The notes beneath the pieces were generated by a model that worked only from the letters and a program-made list of their open reading frames with translations, did no database searches and had not been told where the DNA came from. A program made the translations under genes and the position numbers. A DNA stretch of 64,000 nucleotides from Criblamydia sequanensis CRIB-18 (GTDB taxonomy: Bacteria > Chlamydiota > Chlamydiia > Chlamydiales > Criblamydiaceae), in assembly GCF_000750955.1 (NCBI RefSeq), contig NZ_CCEJ010000008.1:227208-291207 (forward strand), written 5' to 3'. Shown here in pieces: positions 9,835-17,590 of this stretch (position 1 is its first letter; every line of letters starts with the position of its first letter).

Positions 9835-10711
9835 AGACGTTCCCTTTTTCTAAGATTTCATCTATCGCTTTAATATCAAGGGTTTTTGGTTTTTTACTCA
9901 TCAATTGTGTTCTTTGAGAAGGGGATACTAATTTCGATAACTCGTTTTTTTCAAAAGCCTCTTCGCCTTTAACAAAATTTAATCCCTTCGCTTTAAGGAG
10001 CACCAAGATATCTTCAAGGTATAAGGCATTAAGATCGTTTGCATGAAGAAGAAAGGTATGGGTAAATTCTTTCTTCAGGTGGGTATCAAATAGCTCTAAA
10101 TAGAAATCGGTCCAATCGTTGATTAGGGAAAGGTAGACTTCTTTTAGCTTGTCATAGTTCACTTGCCGCCCCTGGGCTATGGATTTTTTTAGCCTTTCAT
10201 TTAGGTGCCAGTCAAAAGTATTAATTGTGACATAAGCGTCTTTGTACTGAAGATGTTTTAAAAGCTCAAATCCTTGAACCGTTTTTCTTGTCGAGCCGCC
10301 TAGTAAAAACTGATTTCCATAGTCTAAAAATGGGTAACGGAACCATTTTTTGAAAGTTGAATAAGGTTTTAAAAGGTTTTCTGTTTCTTTGATTTCTTTT
10401 TCAAAGTCTTTAAGCGTGATGGAACTTAAATGCCAGTGGTTCATGGAGTGATTGGCGATTTCATGCCCTTTATCGCTAAGTTTGGAAAGACAGCTTAAAC
10501 TAATCTCTTCCTTGCAGTGGCTTCCTATGCAAAAAAAGACGGCGGAGCAATCTTGTTTTTCTAAAGCCTTTAAATAAAGATCCGTTCTTTCCTCTAGTGA
10601 ATAAAGAGGGCCGTCTCCCATTGGAAAATCATCAATGGTTAAAACAATATTTTTAGCTAGAGCATAAGATAAGGGAGTACAAAAAATGAGAATGAAAACC
10701 CAATTTTTCAT
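9824..10711 (-). CDS. NodB-type polysaccharide deacetylase, secreted
   Basis: 295 residues with an N-terminal signal peptide (MKNWVFILIFCTPLSYALA). Carbohydrate esterase family 4 motifs are in order: TIDDFP (catalytic Asp pair about 27-28), HEIANHSMNH (zinc ligands His88 and His92), RYPFLDYG (motif 3) and LLHANDL near residue 225. These are metal-dependent N- or O-deacetylases of peptidoglycan, chitin or related polymers. In a chlamydia it could act on remnant peptidoglycan or on host glycans; substrate cannot be told from sequence. Convergent with the O-methyltransferase gene. Confidence 0.9.
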   Translation of the reverse strand: MKNWVFILIFCTPLSYALAKNIVLTIDDFPMGDGPLYSLEERTDLYLKALEKQDCSAVFFCIGSHCKEEISLSCLSKLSDKGHEIANHSMNHWHLSSITLKDFEKEIKETENLLKPYSTFKKWFRYPFLDYGNQFLLGGSTRKTVQGFELLKHLQYKDAYVTINTFDWHLNERLKKSIAQGRQVNYDKLKEVYLSLINDWTDFYLELFDTHLKKEFTHTFLLHANDLNALYLEDILVLLKAKGLNFVKGEEAFEKNELSKLVSPSQRTQLMSKKPKTLDIKAIDEILEKGNVFTR

Positions 10712-11049
10712 AATAAAAACACTGAAAATATTTTAATTTTACCTTCTCAAGAAAGAAGAAAAAACAACAGCTTTATTAACAAGGGGGTCTAAATAATATC
10801 CTGTAGAAGAAAATTTATTGGGTTCATATCAGGCTCTTCCGGCTTTTTTTGCTTCTACACATTCATGCTTAACTATTTTAGCTCTAACTTCTTTCCAATG
10901 AGGAAGGGGAAATTAAGATAAGCCAGTTCATCGGCTCTTCTTAAGCCTCTCGATTACTGAGCGCCTTTAATATTTTGAACAGCGGATGGATAGTTTAGGA
11001 CTAGTCAGAACTTGTGATAACTATTTAGTTTTGGTAGGGAAAGAAAATC
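10712..11049. other. Intergenic region without a recognisable gene
   Basis: Between the deacetylase gene and tRNA-Ser(GGA). Both strands are interrupted by stops every few dozen codons. The complement near 10830-10912 has a 27-codon open stretch that is too short to assign. No clear terminator for the tRNA is visible. Confidence 0.5.
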
Positions 11050-11136
11050 GGAGGAGGTGGGATTCGAACCCACGGTACGGGGTTAGCGTACACACACTTT
11101 CCAGGCGTGCTCCTTCGGCCGCTCGGACACTCCTCC
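11050..11136 (-). tRNA. tRNA-Ser (anticodon GGA)
   Basis: The complement folds as a class II tRNA: acceptor stem GGAGGAG/CTCCTCC (seven perfect pairs), anticodon loop within GCCTGGAAAGT giving anticodon GGA (codons UCC/UCU), long variable arm, and T arm GTGGGTTCGAATCCCAC. The discriminator base is G, as required for seryl-tRNA, and CCA is not encoded. Confidence 0.96.
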
Positions 11137-11362
11137 AGACGAAGAAAGAAAAGTATTCTAGTTTTTTTTGATTTTCTTAGCAAGATAAGAAGCGGGATAG
11201 GGATTTTTTTTGATTGAAGAAAAATATTTCTTTACTAGGAAACAATCAAATGAAACCGTATACTAATTTTCTTGAAACGACTAAGCATTCCCTAAAAGCT
11301 ATCTACACAATAAATAACTTAAAAAGTTAAAATTATTATTAATATTTTTTAAAGGCTTAGTG

Positions 11363-12277
11363 ATGCCAAATCTTTTTCGATTCCTTTTTTTGTCTTTTCT
11401 TTTTCTTTCCGGTCTTTCTCACGCCGAAGAAGCTTCCGAAGAAAAAAAGACGGTTATGGTGAGTATTTTGCCTCATCGTTTTTTTGTTCAGAAAATTGCG
11501 GGCGATTCCCTTAATATAGAAGTTTTGGTGCCGCAGGGAGTAAGTTCCCATACCTTTGAGCCCACGCCTCAGCAAATGATTAAAGCGCTAAAAGCTGAAG
11601 TTTGGTTCACGATGGGGGATGTTTTCGAGCCTAAACTGCAATCAGCACTCCTTTCAAAAAATCCTAATATGAAAATTGTCGACACAAGAAAGGGGATTCA
11701 ACTGATTCAAGAAAGCTGCTGTTCTCATGGAGGTTGCCATGTGCACGGATCAGACCCGCACGTTTGGTTAAGTCCAAAAGCTGCGATTATCCAGGCCAAA
11801 ACTATATCCTCTGCACTTATCGAGCAGTTTCCTGAACATAAGGAGGCTTATGAAAAAGGATTAGAGGGGTTGGTTAGAGAGCTTGAAGAGCTTGATAAGA
11901 CAATCCCGGCAATGCTTAACGGCGATATTCCTTTTACTGTTATTGTCTCCCACCCGGCTTTTGCCTATTATCAAAGGGAATATGGGGTTCGCCAAGTATC
12001 CATAGAATCGGAAGGACGGGAGCCTACACCGAAACAGCTAACCTATCTTTTAAGAGAAATTGAAAAATTGCCGGTTAATGCCATTTTTATGGTGCCTCAG
12101 CATGCTAATAAGGGGGCTCAGCTTATTGCCAAGCATCTCGGGGTGAATGTGATTGTGATCGACCCTTATGCCGAAGATTATATCAAAAATCTTCTATACA
12201 TTACGAAATCGTTTCATGATTCCCTTAAGAAAAAGAATGTCGAAGCCCCTTCAAATTCCGAGACTGAACCTTTATGA
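11363..12277 (+). CDS. znuA: Metal ABC transporter substrate-binding protein (ZnuA/TroA type)
   Basis: About 304 residues with signal peptide MPNLFRFLFLSFLFLSGLSHA. Family motifs: VSILPHRFFVQKIAG, the metal-ligand histidine in SSHTFEPTPQQM, the SDPHVWLSP segment with its ligand His, and VSHPAFAYYQREYG. A Cys/His-rich loop (SCCSHGGCHVHGSD) precedes HVWLSP, as in zinc-binding ZnuA proteins. It delivers Zn2+ or Mn2+ in the periplasm to the membrane complex encoded next. ATG 11363 has AAAGG seven bases upstream. The stop overlaps the start of znuC, so the three genes are an operon; counterpart of C. trachomatis CT415. Confidence 0.92.
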   Translation: MPNLFRFLFLSFLFLSGLSHAEEASEEKKTVMVSILPHRFFVQKIAGDSLNIEVLVPQGVSSHTFEPTPQQMIKALKAEVWFTMGDVFEPKLQSALLSKNPNMKIVDTRKGIQLIQESCCSHGGCHVHGSDPHVWLSPKAAIIQAKTISSALIEQFPEHKEAYEKGLEGLVRELEELDKTIPAMLNGDIPFTVIVSHPAFAYYQREYGVRQVSIESEGREPTPKQLTYLLREIEKLPVNAIFMVPQHANKGAQLIAKHLGVNVIVIDPYAEDYIKNLLYITKSFHDSLKKKNVEAPSNSETEPL

Positions 12278-13038
12278 ATGTGGCCTTTTTTGAAGATGTC
12301 TCATTTTATTACCATGATGGCACAAAAGTTCTCTCTAACGTAAACTTTTTTCTTAAAGAAAAAGAGTTTTTGGGTGTGATTGGGCCTAATGGAGGAGGGA
12401 AAACAACTCTTCTTAAGCTTCTTTTAGGGCTTTTGACGCCAACGCATGGACGTATTGAAGTTTTTGGCAAGTCCCCCAAAGAAAATAGACAAGTTTTTTC
12501 TTATGTTCCGCAGCACCCGACTTTCGATAAGTCTTTTCCGATTAGCGTGGGAGAGCTCGCCCTATCCGGAAGATTAAAGCACCTTCCCTGGTTTGGAAAG
12601 TTTAATAAAGAAGACAAAAAAATTAGTGAAGAAGCCCTAGAAAAGGTCGGCATTCTTGATTTAAAGGAAAGGCCCATCGGCTCCTTATCCGGAGGTCAAT
12701 TGCAGCGCGCCTTAATTGCAAGAGCGCTTGCATCTCAGCCGACGCTCCTTATTTTAGATGAGCCGACAGCAAGTGTTGACAAGGAAGCAGAGCGAAAAAT
12801 CTATCATCTTCTAAAAAATCTCTCCGAAACGATTACTATAGTTATGGTCACCCATGATCTATCTACCGCCATTCAGTTAGTGGATCGAGTTCTTTGTGTT
12901 GAGGGTCAAGTGTCGACTTTTAAGACGAGCGAGGTTTGCGAACACTTTGCTTTAGGGCTCTACCACGCCCCCTTACTCAAGAAAAACGTAGATGAAAGCT
13001 CATGCCGTCTTCAGGTGATCAAAGAGGAGTCTTTATGA
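12274..13038 (+). CDS. znuC: Metal ABC transporter ATP-binding protein
   Basis: 254 residues. Walker A GPNGGGKTT near residue 36, signature SGGQLQRALIARAL, Walker B LLILDEPTASVD and the H-loop MVTHDL identify a complete ABC ATPase. It powers uptake by the ZnuA/ZnuB partners. Its ATGA start overlaps znuA by four bases and its end overlaps znuB by four bases, indicating translational coupling. Metal choice (zinc or manganese) is inferred only from the neighbouring binding protein. Confidence 0.95.
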   Translation: MNVAFFEDVSFYYHDGTKVLSNVNFFLKEKEFLGVIGPNGGGKTTLLKLLLGLLTPTHGRIEVFGKSPKENRQVFSYVPQHPTFDKSFPISVGELALSGRLKHLPWFGKFNKEDKKISEEALEKVGILDLKERPIGSLSGGQLQRALIARALASQPTLLILDEPTASVDKEAERKIYHLLKNLSETITIVMVTHDLSTAIQLVDRVLCVEGQVSTFKTSEVCEHFALGLYHAPLLKKNVDESSCRLQVIKEESL

Positions 13039-13895
13039 CTTTTTTAGAAGCGTTATTTGAAAACCCGCTCCTTTTTAATGCTTGTGTGGCTGCCCTTTTA
13101 GCCTCCATTGCAAGCGGCATAGTAGGGTCCTATGTAGTCGTTAAAAGAATCGCCTTTATAAGCGGCGGGATTTCCCACTCTGTTCTTGGAGGCATTGGTT
13201 TATTCCTTTTCCTGGAGAGAGTTTTTCTGTTTTCCTGGGCAACACCCCTTGCAGGGGCATTTCTATCAGCTATTGTTTCAGCGATCATCATCGGTTTGAT
13301 CCACATTTACCGCAAAGAGCGTGAAGACTCTGTGATCGCAGCGCTCTGGTCCATCGGGATGGCCCTTGGCGTTATATTTATTGCCATGACCCCCGGGTTT
13401 AATGTAGAATTAAATAATTTTCTTGTCGGTAATATTTTGTGGGTAACCGATAGCGACCTTTATATACTGGCTCTTTTAGACGCTGTCATTTTAATCACTG
13501 TTTTTTTCTTGCATCAAAGGTTCCTGGCTGTCTGCTTTGATGAAGACCAAGCTTACCTTCAAGAGCAAAATGTCCCAATCCTTTATTTAACGCTTCTTGT
13601 CTTAACAGGCATAACGGTGGTTCTTCTTATAGAAGTCGTCGGGATTATCCTTGTTATGACCATGTTAACGATCCCGGCTGCCATCGCCGGAAGTTTTACC
13701 AAGCGCCTTTCTCATATGATGATCTTGGCCACTCTTTTCTCTGCTTTATTTTCAGCGGTCGGGATTTTAATCGCTTTTGAATGGGATTTTCCGGTCGGTG
13801 CAACGATTGCTCTTGTAGCCGGGCTTTCTTATGTGCTGTCACTTATTTTTTCGAAAAGGCCTTTAATGAAAAAAGCAGGCATAAAGCCTGCTTAA
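13035..13895 (+). CDS. znuB: Metal ABC transporter permease (ABC-3 family)
   Basis: 286 residues. About eight membrane segments; family motifs SGIVGSYVVVKRIAFISGG and ISHSVLGGIG at the N-terminus and LLIEVVGIILVMTMLTIPAA near residue 210 are typical of ABC-3 permeases. The start was set at ATG 13035, overlapping the znuC stop and preceded by AAAGAGGAG; an upstream in-frame codon would put about 11 extra residues inside znuC. The last codons (KKAGIKPA) also form a terminator hairpin that serves the opposite strand. Confidence 0.94.
   Translation: MTFLEALFENPLLFNACVAALLASIASGIVGSYVVVKRIAFISGGISHSVLGGIGLFLFLERVFLFSWATPLAGAFLSAIVSAIIIGLIHIYRKEREDSVIAALWSIGMALGVIFIAMTPGFNVELNNFLVGNILWVTDSDLYILALLDAVILITVFFLHQRFLAVCFDEDQAYLQEQNVPILYLTLLVLTGITVVLLIEVVGIILVMTMLTIPAAIAGSFTKRLSHMMILATLFSALFSAVGILIAFEWDFPVGATIALVAGLSYVLSLIFSKRPLMKKAGIKPA
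13869..13893 (-). terminator. Rho-independent terminator for tRNA-Ser(GCT), inside znuB 3' end
   Basis: Read leftward: AAGCAGGC, loop TTTAT, GCCTGCTT continuing to a run of six T. It starts nine bases beyond the tRNA 3' end. On the plus strand the same hairpin lacks a useful T-run, so it should stop leftward transcription, while its bases also encode the end of ZnuB. Confidence 0.8.
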
Positions 13896-13901
13896 TGGAT
13901 T

Positions 13902-13988
13902 CGGAAAGAGAGGGATTTGAACCCTCGATACCCTCACGAGTATACGTCCTTAGCAGGGACGCGCTTTCGGCCACTCAGCCATCTTTCC
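13902..13988 (-). tRNA. tRNA-Ser (anticodon GCT)
   Basis: The complement folds as a class II tRNA with acceptor stem GGAAAGA/TCTTTCC, anticodon stem CGTCC/GGACG enclosing loop CTGCTAA (anticodon GCT, codons AGC/AGU), a long variable arm and T arm GAGGGTTCAAATCCCTC. Discriminator G; CCA not encoded. A strong terminator follows at 13869-13893. Confidence 0.96.
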
Positions 13989-14106
13989 AATTGCTTAAAT
14001 GATCTGAAAGAACTTCACTCCTTCAAGCAAGCTGCTATCCTACATGGTCCCTTTTTTTTTCGCAAGGATTATGAAGTTTATAACTTTCAAATTAAGGGTT
14101 GTCTTC

Positions 14107-15438
14107 TTATTTAAAAAAATCTTTATCTGAAAAATATTTTTTTTGAAGCTGTTTCATCTTTCTTCTCGATTGGAAAATGGCGTCATGCTCATCATAGATA
14201 GGCTTTTGAATGAGTCTGACTTGCCGGCCGCCTGTAAGGAAGGAAAAAAGCCATTGAGCAGCCACAAGGATTCTATTTTTAAAAGAAATCAGGTAGAGAA
14301 TGTGGATAAAGCACCAGAGAAGCCAGGCAAATAACCCGGCAAACTGAGCTTTCCATAAGGCAACAATGGCCTTTGATTTACCGATGGTGGCCATAGTCCC
14401 TTTATCAAAGTATTTAAAGGGTTTTCTATTCTCTTTAGGGATTTTTTTTCGGATGATATTAGCTACATATTGGCCTTGTTGCAAAGCGACAGGAGCGATT
14501 CCAGGAAGAGGCTCTCCCTTTTCATCTTTTACCTGGGCTGAGTCTCCGATCACAAAAATCTCAGGGTGACCGGGTAAGCTTAAATCCTTTTCAACAATCA
14601 CTCTTCCCATTCTATCAAGAGGGGCATTTAAGGTTCTAAGAAGAGAGGGGGCGTTATTTCCGGCAGCCCATATGATGTTGAAACTTTCCATAAAGTCATC
14701 GCCGATATAAATGCCATTTTCGACAACTTTTGTCACGTGGGTGGAGGTGATGATGCGGACCCCCATTTTTGCAAGCATGGCGTGGGCTTTTTTACGAAGC
14801 TTTAAGGGAAACGCTTTTAATATTTCGGACTCGCCTTCAATTAAAAAGATTTTAGCTTGCGAAGGGATGATTCTTCTAAAGTTATTAAAAAGGGTTTTAT
14901 GGGCGATTTCAGCAACCGATCCTGCAAGTTCAACCCCGGTTGGCCCCCCTCCGACGATGATGAAGCGTAGGTATTTTTCAGCAACCGAAGGGTCGCTTGC
15001 CCGTTCTGCAAGCTCAAACGAGAGTAGAATACGCTCCCTGATTTTAATGGCATCGGGGATTGTTTTTAAACCGGGTGCATACTTTTCCCATTCGGGATGG
15101 CCAAAATAGGAATGCCTCGACCCGGTAGCAAGAACTAAAACATCATAAGGAAACTTTTCATCGTTTGCTGAAACAATGAGTTTTTCATGAGGTAAAACTT
15201 TCTCTATCGCGCTCATTAAGACAGTCGTATTTTTTTGATTCCGTAAAATTTCTCTAATCGGGGAAGAGATGTTGGCAGGGGATAAGGCAGCTGTTGCTAC
15301 TTGATAGAGAAGGGGTTGAAAAAGATGGTGGTTCGTTTTATCCAAGACAAGAAGATCTATAGGAGCTTTCCTTAAGCCTTTTGCGGCATTTAATCCGCCA
15401 AAACCTGCGCCAACAATAATTACTTTGGGTTTTGCCAT
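14107..15438 (-). CDS. ndh: Type II NADH dehydrogenase (NDH-2)
   Basis: 443 residues. N-terminal FAD-binding VIIVGAGFGGLNAAKGL, then NHHLFQPLLYQVATAALSP, a hallmark of NDH-2, the second GxGxxG for NADH in FIIVGGGPTGVELAG, and the FAD-binding IFVIGDSAQV. The C-terminal 80 residues include a hydrophobic amphipathic stretch (LFAWLLWCFIHILYLISF) that would anchor the enzyme to the inner leaflet. It passes electrons from NADH to quinone without pumping protons. Single gene, divergent from the DUF1761 gene. Confidence 0.95.
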   Translation of the reverse strand: MAKPKVIIVGAGFGGLNAAKGLRKAPIDLLVLDKTNHHLFQPLLYQVATAALSPANISSPIREILRNQKNTTVLMSAIEKVLPHEKLIVSANDEKFPYDVLVLATGSRHSYFGHPEWEKYAPGLKTIPDAIKIRERILLSFELAERASDPSVAEKYLRFIIVGGGPTGVELAGSVAEIAHKTLFNNFRRIIPSQAKIFLIEGESEILKAFPLKLRKKAHAMLAKMGVRIITSTHVTKVVENGIYIGDDFMESFNIIWAAGNNAPSLLRTLNAPLDRMGRVIVEKDLSLPGHPEIFVIGDSAQVKDEKGEPLPGIAPVALQQGQYVANIIRKKIPKENRKPFKYFDKGTMATIGKSKAIVALWKAQFAGLFAWLLWCFIHILYLISFKNRILVAAQWLFSFLTGGRQVRLIQKPIYDEHDAIFQSRRKMKQLQKKYFSDKDFFK

Positions 15439-15549
15439 ATTATTTTGTGTCTCTTCTTTTAAAAAAAGTGAGCTTTAAATCAAAAAAACTTTTATCAATA
15501 ACTTTGTTTTAGGTACAAAGCTAAAGAAAAAGAAGTAAGAGGAAACCCT

Positions 15550-15957
15550 ATGCTTACCTTAACTGGAATATCGCCTGTTGCGCTTGTTTTGGCAACTCTT
15601 TTTAATATGATTTTAGGTTATTTTTGGTACCACCCAAGATTTCTTGGCGGTCCTTGGATTGACGCTCATGGTTTTAGAGAAGATGCTTTGAAAGGAAATG
15701 TTAAATCTTATGTCGGGGCGCTTGTGGTCGGTCTTATTATGGCCTGGGTTGTCGGGGTGTTTGTCTACTCCCTTCAAGCATCAACGATTTCTCAAGCTCT
15801 TGAACTTGCGTTTTTTATGTGGCTTGGTTTTATAGCAACAGCTCACTTTTCAGGTGTTATCTGGGCCAAAAAACCCATCGAAGTTTATTTAATCGATGCT
15901 TCTTTTTACTTGGTCTCACTAGCTGGAATGACTTTAATTTTCACTTTGCTTAAGTAA
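15550..15957 (+). CDS. DUF1761-type integral membrane protein
   Basis: 135 residues with four hydrophobic segments. The N-terminal FNMILGYFWYHPRFLGGPW, an early WYxP-type motif followed by FGG/W, matches the DUF1761 family of unknown function. RBS AGAGGAAA lies a few bases before the ATG. Downstream are two strong hairpins (15979-16049). No function is established for the family. Confidence 0.8.
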   Translation: MLTLTGISPVALVLATLFNMILGYFWYHPRFLGGPWIDAHGFREDALKGNVKSYVGALVVGLIMAWVVGVFVYSLQASTISQALELAFFMWLGFIATAHFSGVIWAKKPIEVYLIDASFYLVSLAGMTLIFTLLK

Positions 15958-15978
15958 AAGAAAATTAAAACATCGCTA

Positions 15979-16049
15979 AAAATAGCGGCTTAAAAAATAT
16001 TTCGCTATTTTCTCATAAATTTTGAATGGCAGAGTTTTGACTCTGCCAT
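15979..16049 (+). terminator. Two tandem hairpins after the DUF1761 gene
   Basis: Hairpin 1: AAAATAGCG (15979-15987) with CGCTATTTT (16003-16011). Hairpin 2: ATGGCAGAGT (16026-16035), loop TTTG, ACTCTGCCAT (16040-16049), a perfect 10-bp stem. Neither is followed by a long T-run, but the position just past the stop suggests 3'-end formation. Confidence 0.5.
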
Positions 16050-16119
16050 CTTATAAATAAAACATAGATTTAATAGGGATGAAAAACTAAATTTTTCAAA
16101 CCATCAAATTTATGTTTTA

Positions 16120-16703
16120 TTGTTCTTATGCGGCCGATTTTTTTTGCTGATTGCCTCTCTTTTTTTGCTGTACTCAGAAGAAATAAGAAAAAAGGTAATT
16201 GGATTTTCAAATTTTCAGATTTTGAAACAATTCTTTAAGATCCAAAGTAAACTTTATGGGAATAAAGAAAAATGCCCGATGACTCTTAAAGAAACTTCTA
16301 TGGTAATGATGAATTAAAAATTAGAGTAGTAGGCCGTATTAAAAAAGGCAAGTACGTCAGGAGCAACTCGTGTTGCAAGTCACGTTACTGAATGGAATCC
16401 TTTAATCTGAATTAAAGATGCTCTAGATTAAAAACGTTATAGCAATAGATCCAACTTAGAATGCTCTGAAGAAACACTAATGCTACATTTAAAAGAGGCA
16501 TTCAGTTTTTTGTAAAAAATAAAGCTAGGGAAGCAAAACTAGAAAAAGATACTTGCAGCAATAACCATGATGGCAATTATAAGATTGGTTATCTCATGGG
16601 ATTTAATGATGTTACTTTAATAAAACATCAGGCAGAGGCATTTGATAGTGACCAAAAAATTATTGATTTGAAGGACATGGATCCGGAGGCGGGATTGCTA
16701 TAA
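16120..16703 (+). pseudogene. Decayed coding sequence, unidentified
   Basis: Within the 847-bp gap between the DUF1761 gene and tatD, the plus strand shows coding-like stretches in different frames: a 65-codon frame from TTG 16120 to 16317, and a 77-codon frame, open after the TGA at 16467-16469 and ending at 16703, that reads GNYKIGYLMGFNDVTLIKHQ and DSDQKIIDLKDMDPEAGLL. None has a convincing start, so this looks like a frameshifted gene. I do not recognise the family. The remaining sequence up to 16804 holds nothing identifiable. Confidence 0.35.
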
Positions 16704-16804
16704 AAATCAAAAGGAATAAACTATCGTCTACTTCAACTAATAAAAGTTATAATAGAGGGTGACTTCTTAATACGCTCGTCAATTTGCTTTAAAACATTAA
16801 GGTT

Positions 16805-17584
16805 TTAGAGATTGAAAAAGGCTTTAGCGTTTTTTGTCGTTTGTTGAGTCAGGGTTTCAAAAGAGATGTTTTTTAGAAAAGCAATCTCGCTTGCCGTATA
16901 TTTTATGAAGGCAGGCTCATTCACTTTGCTTCTAAGGGGGTGCGGAGCAAGGTAGGGAGCATCTGTTTCAATCAAAAGCTGGGATAGGGGAGTAAGCTTC
17001 GCTACTTCCTTAAGCTCAATCGAATTTTTAAAAGTCACTATTCCGCTTAATGAGAGATAAAATCCTCTTTTGAGGACCTCTTCAGCTTCTTTTATGGTTC
17101 CTGTAAAGCAGTGCAGCACAAGAGGGCCATATCTGTTGTTTTTATCTTTATATTCAGCGTCGACTATTTCAAAAAAGTCAGAAAAAGCTTCCCTGCAGTG
17201 GATTATGACAGGAAGGTTAGATTCTAAAGCAAGGTGCAGGTAGCGAATAAAATAGTCTTTTTGGATTTTCTTTTCGCTATGGGTATAGTAGTAATCAAGG
17301 CCGGTTTCGCCAACCGCTTTCAGTTTTTTTGAAAGAGCCTTTTCTTTAACTATGGGAAAAAAAGAAGACCCTTCTTTCTCTACATCATGCGGGGTTGTCG
17401 AGGCGGCATTGTAGATAAAGGAAGGGTATTTTTCTTCAAGGATGAGCCCCTTTTCTAAAGAGGCTTCATCCGTACAGATATTCATGATCGCTAAGACATT
17501 TTCATCCTTAGCTCGCTGAACTAGCAGGTCGGTTTCGTTCGATAGCTTTTCAGAGGTCAGATGAGCGTGCGTGTCAAAAAGCAT
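16805..17584 (-). CDS. tatD: TatD-family metal-dependent deoxyribonuclease
   Basis: 259 residues, normal length. Metal ligands appear in order: FDTHAHL at the N-terminus, AVGETGLDYYY with the bridging Glu, PVIIHCREA, LVLHCFTGT and the terminal ETDAPYLAP. TatD enzymes are magnesium-dependent 3'-5' exonucleases or endonucleases linked to DNA quality control. The gene follows dsbD by only six bases on the same strand, and the pair corresponds to CT594-CT595 of C. trachomatis, so co-transcription is likely. Confidence 0.95.
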   Translation of the reverse strand: MLFDTHAHLTSEKLSNETDLLVQRAKDENVLAIMNICTDEASLEKGLILEEKYPSFIYNAASTTPHDVEKEGSSFFPIVKEKALSKKLKAVGETGLDYYYTHSEKKIQKDYFIRYLHLALESNLPVIIHCREAFSDFFEIVDAEYKDKNNRYGPLVLHCFTGTIKEAEEVLKRGFYLSLSGIVTFKNSIELKEVAKLTPLSQLLIETDAPYLAPHPLRSKVNEPAFIKYTASEIAFLKNISFETLTQQTTKNAKAFFNL

Positions 17585-17590
17585 GTTGTA

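Noticed and set aside
11050..13988. znuABC between two tRNA-Ser genes as an integrated island
   Set aside because: The transporter is a conserved chlamydial operon; there is no integrase, and no tRNA 3'-end repeat was seen.
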